A DNA stretch of 10,822 bases from CAYNUJ01 sp964573255 (GTDB lineage: Bacteria; Bacteroidota; Ignavibacteria; Ignavibacteriales; Melioribacteraceae): NCBI GenBank assembly GCA_964573255.1, contig CAZNJB010000064.1:1-10822 (forward strand), given 5' to 3'. The number at the start of each line of letters is the position of its first letter. Positions within the stretch are counted from its first letter, which is position 1. This document shows positions 4,811-10,822 of this stretch, one piece after another. Position numbers and translations under genes: made by a program. The notes under the pieces were generated by a model that was given only the letters and a program-made list of their open reading frames with translations, had not been told where the DNA came from and did not search any database.

Positions 4811-7672
4811 ATGAAATTTTACGATAAAATAATTATAAAAGGCGCACGGGAACATAATCTAAAAAATGTGGATTTGGAAATCCCGCGCGATAAGTTAACA
4901 GTTATAACGGGGTTATCCGGATCCGGTAAATCCTCACTTGCATTCGATACAATTTACGCCGAAGGACAACGGCGTTATATCGAATCTTTATCGGTATACG
5001 CTCGCCAATTTATGAATATGCTCGAAAAACCGGATGTTGATTTAATTGAAGGGTTGAGTCCGGCTATTTCTATCGAGCAGAAAGTAACTACCGGCAATCC
5101 TCGCTCTACAGTTGGTACCGTTACGGAAATTTATGATTATATGCGTCTGCTTTTTGCCCGCATAGGTACTGCTTATTGTTATAATTGCGGTTCAAAGGTG
5201 GAAAAACAATCATCTGAACAAATTATTGATACCGTTCTGAATAAATTGGAAGGGGAGAAAATTGTTATTCTTGCTCCTGTTGTGCGAGGCAGAAAGGGAC
5301 ACTATCGTGAATTGTTCGAAGACATTCAAAAAGATGGTTTTATCAGAGTTCGTGTTGACGGGGAGATAAGAGAAATTGAACCCGGAATGAAATTAGACCG
5401 GTATAAAATTCATAATATAGAAATAGTTATTGACAGGTTGAAAGTTAAACCGAACGGCAGACACAGACTGAGTGAATCGATCGAAGTGGGATTAAATTAC
5501 GGTAACGGGAATTTAATAATTAATCACGATAAAGATGATTTGATTTTCAGCAGGCATCTTGCTTGTGCAAAATGCGGCATAAGTTATTCGGAACTGGCTC
5601 CGAATTCCTTCTCTTTCAATTCTCCTTATGGTTCTTGCCCGGATTGCGACGGTTTGGGCGAAAAGAGTGATATTGATGAAGAACTTATCATTCCGGATAA
5701 AAGTAAATCAATTAATGAAGGTGGAATAGAAGCCCTCGGAAAACCGAGGAATATTTGGATATTCAGTCAACTCGAAGGCTTGGCAGATTCACTCGGCTTC
5801 GATTTTGATACTCCGTTAGGTGAATTAACAGAGAAACAACTTGATGTAATTCTTCGAGGCAGCAAAGAGAAGATACCGTTTATTTATAAGTATAACGGTG
5901 GGAGAACAGTTACCTACCATCATAAATTTAACGGAGTTATAAAATACATTCAACACTATTATAACAATACAACTTCCAATTCCATAAGAGAATGGGCGCT
6001 TTCTTTTATGCGTACCAAAGTATGTACATCTTGTAATGGCGGAAGGTTGAGGAAAGAATCTCTTGCTGTAAAAATAGAGAATAAAAACATAAGTGAAATT
6101 TCATCTTTATCAATTGAAAGGGCGAAAGAATTTTTCAGTTCGATTAAGTTGGAAGGGCGAAATGCATTAATTGCCGAACCGATATTGAAAGAGATTAATT
6201 CACGTTTGGATTTTCTGTTGAATGTAGGACTTAATTATTTGACATTGGACAGATCCGCAAGATCGCTCTCAGGAGGGGAGAGTCAGCGAATCCGTTTAGC
6301 TACTCAAATAGGATCGCAATTAGCCGGCGTTCTTTATGTTTTGGATGAACCGAGCATCGGTTTGCATCAAAGTGATAATATGAAATTGATAAATTCTTTA
6401 AAGGAATTACGCGATTTAGGTAATACTGTTATTGTGGTTGAGCACGATAGAGAAACAATTGAAAGTGCTGATTATATCGTAGATTTAGGACCCGGAGCGG
6501 GAGACCACGGTGGTGAACTTTGTATTGCCGGTTATGCCGATAAAATAATTAATTCCGATAACGGAATTGTTTCTTTAACAATCGATTATTTGAAGGATAA
6601 AAAAGCAATTCCTGTTCCTGAGAAAAGGAGATCAGGAAACGGAAATTATATTAAAATTTCTGGAGCCAAGGGGAATAATTTAAAAAATATTGATGTGAAA
6701 ATTCCTTTGGGAACTTTTACTGCTATTACGGGCGTTAGCGGTTCGGGAAAATCCACCTTAATAAATGATACGCTTGTGAGAGTTCTAATGAAACACTTTT
6801 ACAAGTCTAAAGTTGTTCCTCTTGATTATGATAAAATTGAAGGACTCGAAAATATTGATAAAATGATTGAAATAGATCAATCACCGATAGGAAGAACCCC
6901 GAGATCGAATCCCGCTACTTATACCGGATTGTTTGCTTTTATACGTGACCTCTATTCACAATTACCTGAATCGAAAGTAAGGGGATATAAGCCGGGGCGT
7001 TTCAGTTTTAATGTTAAAGGAGGACGCTGTGAAGATTGTCAGGGAGACGGACTTAAAAAAATTGAGATGAATTTTCTTCCCAATGTCTATGTAACGTGCG
7101 AAACTTGTAAGGGTAAAAGATACAACCGTGAAACCCTGGAAGTACTTTACAAAACAAAATCGATTTCCGATGTGTTGGATATGACTGTAGAAGATGCACT
7201 GGAATTTTTCGAAGATTTACCCAGAATTAAGAGAAAAATTCAGGCTCTTTATGATGTTGGGTTGGGGTACATTCGTTTGGGTCAGCAGGCAACAACTCTT
7301 TCCGGTGGGGAAGCTCAAAGAGTTAAACTTGCTACCGAACTGAGTAAGGTCTCTACTGGAAAAACTCTTTATATTTTGGATGAACCGACTACAGGTTTGC
7401 ATTTCGAAGATGTAAAAGTATTGCTCTCAGTTCTCAATAAACTAGTTGATAAAGGGAACACGGTAATTATAGTTGAACACAATCTTGATGTAATTAAGGT
7501 TGCGGATTATGTAATCGATTTGGGGCCGGGTGGTGGAGAACACGGCGGGTTGGTAATTGCCGAGGGAACACCGGAAGAATTAACAAAAAATAAAAATAGT
7601 TTAACCGGTTATTATTTAAAGAAAGAATTGAATGCATATAAGAAAAAAGGATTTCGTCAAATTAAATATTAG
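4811..7672 (+). CDS. uvrA: UvrABC excinuclease subunit A
   Basis: This is the damage-recognition ATPase of nucleotide excision repair; it loads UvrB at lesions as a UvrA2-UvrB complex. I chose ATG 4811 over the adjacent in-frame GTG 4808 because UvrA proteins begin close to this point; neither has a Shine-Dalgarno sequence. The length is 953 aa, full size for the family. In order: first Walker A GLSGSGKSS (residues 34-42); UvrB-binding region; zinc site Cys252/255/276/279; first signature LSGGESQR (486-493) with LDEPS after it; second Walker A GVSGSGKST (641-649); zinc module Cys740/743/763/766, with the same numbering as recalled for E. coli; second signature LSGGEAQR (830-837) with LDEPT. 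Nothing is missing, so it should be functional. It stands alone, without uvrB or uvrC nearby. The C-terminus is short and basic (YKKKGFRQIKY). Confidence 0.98.
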   Translation: MKFYDKIIIKGAREHNLKNVDLEIPRDKLTVITGLSGSGKSSLAFDTIYAEGQRRYIESLSVYARQFMNMLEKPDVDLIEGLSPAISIEQKVTTGNPRSTVGTVTEIYDYMRLLFARIGTAYCYNCGSKVEKQSSEQIIDTVLNKLEGEKIVILAPVVRGRKGHYRELFEDIQKDGFIRVRVDGEIREIEPGMKLDRYKIHNIEIVIDRLKVKPNGRHRLSESIEVGLNYGNGNLIINHDKDDLIFSRHLACAKCGISYSELAPNSFSFNSPYGSCPDCDGLGEKSDIDEELIIPDKSKSINEGGIEALGKPRNIWIFSQLEGLADSLGFDFDTPLGELTEKQLDVILRGSKEKIPFIYKYNGGRTVTYHHKFNGVIKYIQHYYNNTTSNSIREWALSFMRTKVCTSCNGGRLRKESLAVKIENKNISEISSLSIERAKEFFSSIKLEGRNALIAEPILKEINSRLDFLLNVGLNYLTLDRSARSLSGGESQRIRLATQIGSQLAGVLYVLDEPSIGLHQSDNMKLINSLKELRDLGNTVIVVEHDRETIESADYIVDLGPGAGDHGGELCIAGYADKIINSDNGIVSLTIDYLKDKKAIPVPEKRRSGNGNYIKISGAKGNNLKNIDVKIPLGTFTAITGVSGSGKSTLINDTLVRVLMKHFYKSKVVPLDYDKIEGLENIDKMIEIDQSPIGRTPRSNPATYTGLFAFIRDLYSQLPESKVRGYKPGRFSFNVKGGRCEDCQGDGLKKIEMNFLPNVYVTCETCKGKRYNRETLEVLYKTKSISDVLDMTVEDALEFFEDLPRIKRKIQALYDVGLGYIRLGQQATTLSGGEAQRVKLATELSKVSTGKTLYILDEPTTGLHFEDVKVLLSVLNKLVDKGNTVIIVEHNLDVIKVADYVIDLGPGGGEHGGLVIAEGTPEELTKNKNSLTGYYLKKELNAYKKKGFRQIKY

Positions 7673-7747
7673 GAATGAATTAATTATTTTGTGTATTATG
7701 TTTATTGGTGTTTTTCATAGTTTAATTGATTAGAAAGCAGGTAAGGT

Positions 7748-8110
7748 ATGGCTAAGAAAATAAACGAATTTAAAAAATATCGAACTGAAATGAATGAACG
7801 TATATTGAATTCAGGTTTTAGAGACTTTAATAAATTTTTTGCATTAGATAATAAAGCTTATATAGACGGGGCGCTCGATTCGAAAACAAAAGAATTGATG
7901 GGATTGGTCGCTTCCATGGTTTTAAGATGTAATGATTGCATTCTTTATCATATCGACAGGGCTGCTCAAGAGGGAGCAACTTATCAAGAGTTTTACGAAA
8001 CATTTAACATTGCGTTGATTGTAGGTGGTTCTATAGTAATTCCTCATCTTCGCTATGCTATGGAACAACTAGATGATATTATGAAAGAAATAGAAGATGA
8101 AAATGAATAA
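7748..8110 (+). CDS. AhpD-like / carboxymuconolactone decarboxylase (CMD) family protein
   Basis: This is a small (120 aa) all-helical protein of the CMD/AhpD fold, which usually assembles into oligomers. The redox motif is visible: Glu49, eleven residues, Cys61-N-D-Cys64, three residues, His68. This follows AhpD's E-x11-C-x-x-C-x3-H, except that Asp63 stands where AhpD has its extra His. The Cys pair suggests a thiol peroxidase or disulfide-reductase activity rather than lactone decarboxylation, but the substrate is unknown. A GCAGGTAAGG ribosome site precedes the ATG. The 75-bp gap after uvrA holds no hairpin and no promoter I trust. The end overlaps the next gene by 14 bp (or 8 bp if the second ATG is used), which points to translational coupling with the amidohydrolase. 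Confidence 0.9.
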   Translation: MAKKINEFKKYRTEMNERILNSGFRDFNKFFALDNKAYIDGALDSKTKELMGLVASMVLRCNDCILYHIDRAAQEGATYQEFYETFNIALIVGGSIVIPHLRYAMEQLDDIMKEIEDENE

Positions 8111-9449
8111 CGAATTTATTTTACTGCCGAAATTTATTGTTACTGCTAATGAAAGAGATGAAATAATTAAAGAGAAAGCTGTTCATATTCGTGACGGTAT
8201 TATTGTCGATTTCGTTTCTGAAGAAAAGCTGAATAATTATTCTTGTGAGATAATTAGGAAGGAAAATTTAATCTTAATTCCCGGATTTATTCAAACGCAC
8301 GTTCACTTATGCCAAACTTTATTCCGGGGTTTAGCTGATGATCTCGAATTACTCGATTGGCTTCAACAGAGAATTTTCCCATATGAAAATTCACATTCGA
8401 GGAAATCTTTAAGAGCTTCGGCTAAATTGGGAATTCACGAGTTGGTTACTTCAGGAACAACAACTCTTTTAGATATGGGAACCATGCGTCATCAAGATGT
8501 GATTTTTGAAGAGTTGATAAGTTCCGGTATTAGAGCAATTGCTGGTAAATGTATGATTGATATGAACGATCTTTATCCTTCATTCAAGGAAGATACGGAA
8601 GATAGTTTGAAAGAATCATACGATCTTGCCAAAGAATTTCATGGTAAAGAAAACGGAAGAATCAAGTACGGTTTTGCTCCTCGATTCGTACTTTCTTGTA
8701 CAGAAAAACTATTGAAAGAAACAACCGATATGTTATTGGATTTCCAAGGTTCACTTTACCATACCCATTCTTCAGAAAACAAAAATGAAATTGAAACCGT
8801 TAGACAATTAACAGGGAAAGAGAACATCGAATATTTTAATTCAATAGGTGTGCTTGGCGATAGAACGGTTTTAGCGCATGGAATTCATGTAAACGAACAA
8901 GAGATATCTCTGTTAAAAGAAACTGAAACTAGAATTTCTCACTGTCCCTCTTCCAATCTTAAATTAGGTTCGGGTATTGCGGATATCCCGAGATATTTGA
9001 ATGAAGGTATTTCCGTTTCATTAGGAGCAGATGGTGCACCTTGCAATAATAATTTAAGTATGTTTACAGAGATGAGATTGTCTTCTCTTATTCAAAAACC
9101 GATTTACAATCCAACTGTAATGGATGCTAAAACGGTTTTCAAATTAGCTACTATTGAAGGAGCTAAAGCTCTGCATCTTGAAGATGAAATAGGCTCTATA
9201 GAGATTGGTAAAAAAGCTGATTTTGTTCTGCTCGATCTAGATAAAAGCAATCAATCTGTATTTATAACCGAGGATAACATTTATTCCAATATTGTTTATT
9301 CTGCTAGCAGTGAAAATGTACGAGATGTATTTATTGAAGGTAAACATGTTGTGAGTGACGGTGAGAGTTTAATTTACGATCAGGATCAAATTGTTCAAGA
9401 TGCAAGAGTGGAATTGAAGAGTTTATTGGAAAGGGCGAATAATAAATGA
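8097..9449 (+). CDS. COG0402 amidohydrolase, probable MTA/SAH or 5'-deoxyadenosine deaminase
   Basis: This is a metal-dependent TIM-barrel hydrolase of the SsnA/TrzN/MtaD type, 450 aa, cytoplasmic. Metal ligands by family pattern are His68 and His70 (HVH), His224 (HTHSSE), His261 (LAHGIHV region) and Asp312 (GADGAP). Glu97 in IFPYE occupies the position of the substrate-binding Glu of MtaD. QTLFRGLADDLELLDWL and SHCPSSNLKLGSGI are also typical of MtaD-like enzymes. Likely reaction: deamination of the adenine ring of 5'-methylthioadenosine, S-adenosylhomocysteine or 5'-deoxyadenosine. Odd point: the metal Asp is followed by GAPCNNNLSMF where MtaD usually has GAASNNDLDM, so a different substrate (another purine, or a triazine-like amine) is possible. 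The start may be ATG 8097 or ATG 8103. It overlaps both neighbours, and rdgB follows by ATGA. Confidence 0.85.
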   Translation: MKMNNEFILLPKFIVTANERDEIIKEKAVHIRDGIIVDFVSEEKLNNYSCEIIRKENLILIPGFIQTHVHLCQTLFRGLADDLELLDWLQQRIFPYENSHSRKSLRASAKLGIHELVTSGTTTLLDMGTMRHQDVIFEELISSGIRAIAGKCMIDMNDLYPSFKEDTEDSLKESYDLAKEFHGKENGRIKYGFAPRFVLSCTEKLLKETTDMLLDFQGSLYHTHSSENKNEIETVRQLTGKENIEYFNSIGVLGDRTVLAHGIHVNEQEISLLKETETRISHCPSSNLKLGSGIADIPRYLNEGISVSLGADGAPCNNNLSMFTEMRLSSLIQKPIYNPTVMDAKTVFKLATIEGAKALHLEDEIGSIEIGKKADFVLLDLDKSNQSVFITEDNIYSNIVYSASSENVRDVFIEGKHVVSDGESLIYDQDQIVQDARVELKSLLERANNK

Positions 9450-10036
9450 AATTAGTTTTTGCAACCGGAAATAAAGGTAAATTAAGAGAAGTAGAAAGCT
9501 TGTTAAAAGCGTATTCGGTAGAAGTCATTTCTTTGAAGGATTTTAATGATGTTCCGGAAATAATAGAAGATGCAGATTCTTTCGAAGGAAATTCACTGAT
9601 AAAAGTTCGGACTATATATGAATTCTGTAAATTGCCTACAATTGGTGATGATAGCGGACTAGTGGTAGAGCAGTTGAACGGAATGCCGGGAATTTATTCA
9701 GCCCGTTATGCAGGCGAAAATTGTACTTACGAAGATAATAACAGGAAACTGTTACAGGAACTTAAAAAATTTCCGAAACCTCACCGTGCGAAGTTCGTTT
9801 GCTGTTTAAGTTATAAAGATGACTCAAACGAATTTAGTGTTACCGGAGAATTGAGCGGTGAAATTATTGAAGAATATCGAGGTAGTAACGGCTTTGGTTA
9901 TGATCCTTTGTTCCGTCCGGACGGAGAAGATAGAACTCTTGCTGAAATGAGTGCTGAAGAAAAAAACAGAATTTCCCACCGTGCAAAGGCTTTCGAAAAG
10001 CTGAAGCACGAATTAATTGAGAGGAAAATATTATGA
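9446..10036 (+). CDS. rdgB: XTP/dITP pyrophosphatase (RdgB/HAM1 family)
   Basis: This enzyme hydrolyses deaminated purine nucleoside triphosphates (dITP, ITP, XTP) to monophosphate and pyrophosphate, which keeps hypoxanthine and xanthine out of DNA and RNA. It is 196 aa, the standard family length. Motifs: FATGNKGK (residues 5-12) for phosphate binding, IGDDSGL (66-72) with the catalytic and metal Asp68/Asp69, PGIYSARYAG (81-90), GFGYDPLF (149-156), TLAEMS (164-169) and ISHRAKA (176-182) for base recognition. All are intact. It overlaps the amidohydrolase stop by 4 bp (ATGA at 9446-9449), with AAAGGG upstream as a possible ribosome site, and overlaps the lipoprotein start the same way. Sitting next to a purine-type deaminase fits a purine clean-up theme, but rdgB is often found beside unrelated genes. 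Confidence 0.97.
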   Translation: MKLVFATGNKGKLREVESLLKAYSVEVISLKDFNDVPEIIEDADSFEGNSLIKVRTIYEFCKLPTIGDDSGLVVEQLNGMPGIYSARYAGENCTYEDNNRKLLQELKKFPKPHRAKFVCCLSYKDDSNEFSVTGELSGEIIEEYRGSNGFGYDPLFRPDGEDRTLAEMSAEEKNRISHRAKAFEKLKHELIERKIL

Positions 10037-10822
10037 GAAAGTATTTAATTATCATTTTAAGTATGTTAATAATTTATGCTTGCTCTAAAGAGGAGGGAAA
10101 TATTGTAGAACCGAAAACTCCGGTAATTAGTGCACAAAATTATTATCCCGGCGGAATAGGTTCTAAATTTATTTATAAAATTGAGCAGATTGATACTACC
10201 TCAAATATTATTGATAGCATAAGTACAAGTGTATCTTCATTTGATAGTACTGTTACTTATAACGGGGTTAACTATATTGTCGAAAATTCCACTTTCCCTT
10301 TAAATGGTGCTGATGTTCCGTTGAAATTATTATTCAGAAGAACCGACTCGGGCATTTATTTTACTGTTGATACTACCGGCTTTGATGCTTTAATACCCGA
10401 TAGTTTATTAGGGAGCATCACAATCAATTCGGATCCGGAAGCAAACATTTTTTCTTATCCGCTTTTCGCAAATAAAACTTGGACTGCATATAAGTTAAAT
10501 ATTGGCTTAGGTGCATTTGAATTATCTTTGATAGACGTGCAAGCGTTTTATATGGGCAGCAAAGATATTTCGGTTCCAGCTTTGGGGAATGTTCAAGCGG
10601 AAGAGATTATCTATAAAGTTGATATAAAAATACCGGATCCCAATAATTTAATTGACTATACGGAAGTTAAGTTTGATTTAGTCGGATGGTTTGTGAAGGA
10701 TATCGGGTTAGTGAGAACTGAGTCGAATCCTTATGCCGCAAATACAATTTTAGGTTCAAATCAGTTTTATCCCGATTCTACAATAATTTTAAGACAGTCT
10801 TTAATTTCGTTTTGTTTTAAAT
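10033..10822 (+). CDS. Putative lipoprotein of unknown function, 3' end outside the window
   Basis: The frame opens at ATG 10033, overlapping the rdgB TGA (ATGA), and stays open for 263 codons to the window edge, so the C-terminus is missing. A GAGAGGA ribosome site precedes it. Residues 1-16 are a hydrophobic signal (KYLIIILSMLIIY) ending in a lipobox with Cys17 (I-Y-A-C), so signal peptidase II processing and lipid anchoring are expected. Ser18 follows the Cys. The mature part is Thr/Ser/Asp-rich and looks beta-stranded. It contains NYYPGGIGSKFIYKIEQID (residues 37-55), reminiscent of the 'YFPL..G..W.Y' opening common in lipoproteins of this bacterial group. No enzymatic motif is visible. 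It may be an outer-membrane or periplasmic protein; nothing suggests a link to purine metabolism other than position. Confidence 0.85.
   Translation, partial: MRKYLIIILSMLIIYACSKEEGNIVEPKTPVISAQNYYPGGIGSKFIYKIEQIDTTSNIIDSISTSVSSFDSTVTYNGVNYIVENSTFPLNGADVPLKLLFRRTDSGIYFTVDTTGFDALIPDSLLGSITINSDPEANIFSYPLFANKTWTAYKLNIGLGAFELSLIDVQAFYMGSKDISVPALGNVQAEEIIYKVDIKIPDPNNLIDYTEVKFDLVGWFVKDIGLVRTESNPYAANTILGSNQFYPDSTIILRQSLISFCFK

Noticed and set aside
7217..7402. 61-aa minus-strand open frame inside uvrA
   Set aside because: It is antisense to the second ABC signature region of uvrA and has no independent support.
7673..7747. Possible promoter or terminator in the uvrA-CMD gap
   Set aside because: No hairpin with a T run is present, and no -35/-10 pair with acceptable spacing convinced me. 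Read-through from uvrA remains possible.
9331..9528. 65-aa minus-strand open frame across the amidohydrolase-rdgB junction
   Set aside because: It is antisense to two well-supported overlapping genes, with no ribosome site or recognisable domain.
9824..10055. Two minus-strand open frames (61 and 63 aa) over the rdgB 3' end
   Set aside because: They are complements of conserved RdgB motifs and overlap each other in different frames.
1..10822. Mobile elements, CRISPR arrays, tRNA/rRNA genes, defence or toxin-antitoxin systems
   Set aside because: I found no transposase or integrase, no regularly spaced repeats, no RNA gene pattern and no defence-type domain in any frame. All substantial genes belong to housekeeping or known families except two unknowns.

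Overview
The window is an AT-rich bacterial chromosome segment with densely packed genes. It most resembles the Ignavibacteria/Chlorobi-Bacteroidota (FCB) lineage. The strongest pointers are a secreted subtilase ending in a type IX secretion (T9SS) sorting domain of the 'FPNPFN..T.I.Y.LP ... YD.LGR ... SGIY ... K..LLK' type, a signal peptidase I with the extra periplasmic segment seen in that group, and genes that start without a Shine-Dalgarno (SD) sequence next to genes that have one. The phylum is an inference; no rRNA or marker set is present.

Layout. (1) 1-3565, plus strand: the 3' end of lepA (EF4), then lepB (signal peptidase I), a T9SS-exported S8 protease, and a small helical protein of unknown function that overlaps the protease stop by ATGA. 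(2) 3568-3586: a short GC-rich hairpin between convergent genes, acting as terminator mainly for the minus-strand unit. (3) 4730-3594, minus strand: a YigZ/IMPACT-family protein, then an Rrf2-family regulator with three Cys and one His in IscR-like spacing. The 72-bp gap before the regulator holds two inverted repeats, and these look like an autoregulatory operator. (4) 4731-4810: a divergent intergenic region with a sigma70-like promoter and two inverted repeats, serving uvrA and probably yigZ. (5) 4811-7672, plus strand: uvrA. (6) 7748 to the right edge, plus strand: a tightly overlapping unit of an AhpD-like/carboxymuconolactone decarboxylase (CMD) family protein, a COG0402 amidohydrolase (probable adenosine-type deaminase), rdgB (dITP/XTP pyrophosphatase) and a lipoprotein cut off by the window edge.

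Functional themes: LepB would remove the signal peptides of exported proteins such as the adjacent subtilase. UvrA and RdgB both protect DNA, by excision repair and by clearing deaminated purine nucleotides; RdgB sits next to a purine-type deaminase. The Rrf2 protein probably senses redox state, NO or iron-sulfur status.

I see no mobile element, CRISPR array, tRNA or rRNA, and no convincing new multi-gene system. The window is mostly housekeeping. The parts worth a second look are the unknown protein coupled to the T9SS protease, the putative Rrf2 operator, the uvrA promoter palindromes, and the overlapping CMD/deaminase/rdgB/lipoprotein unit.
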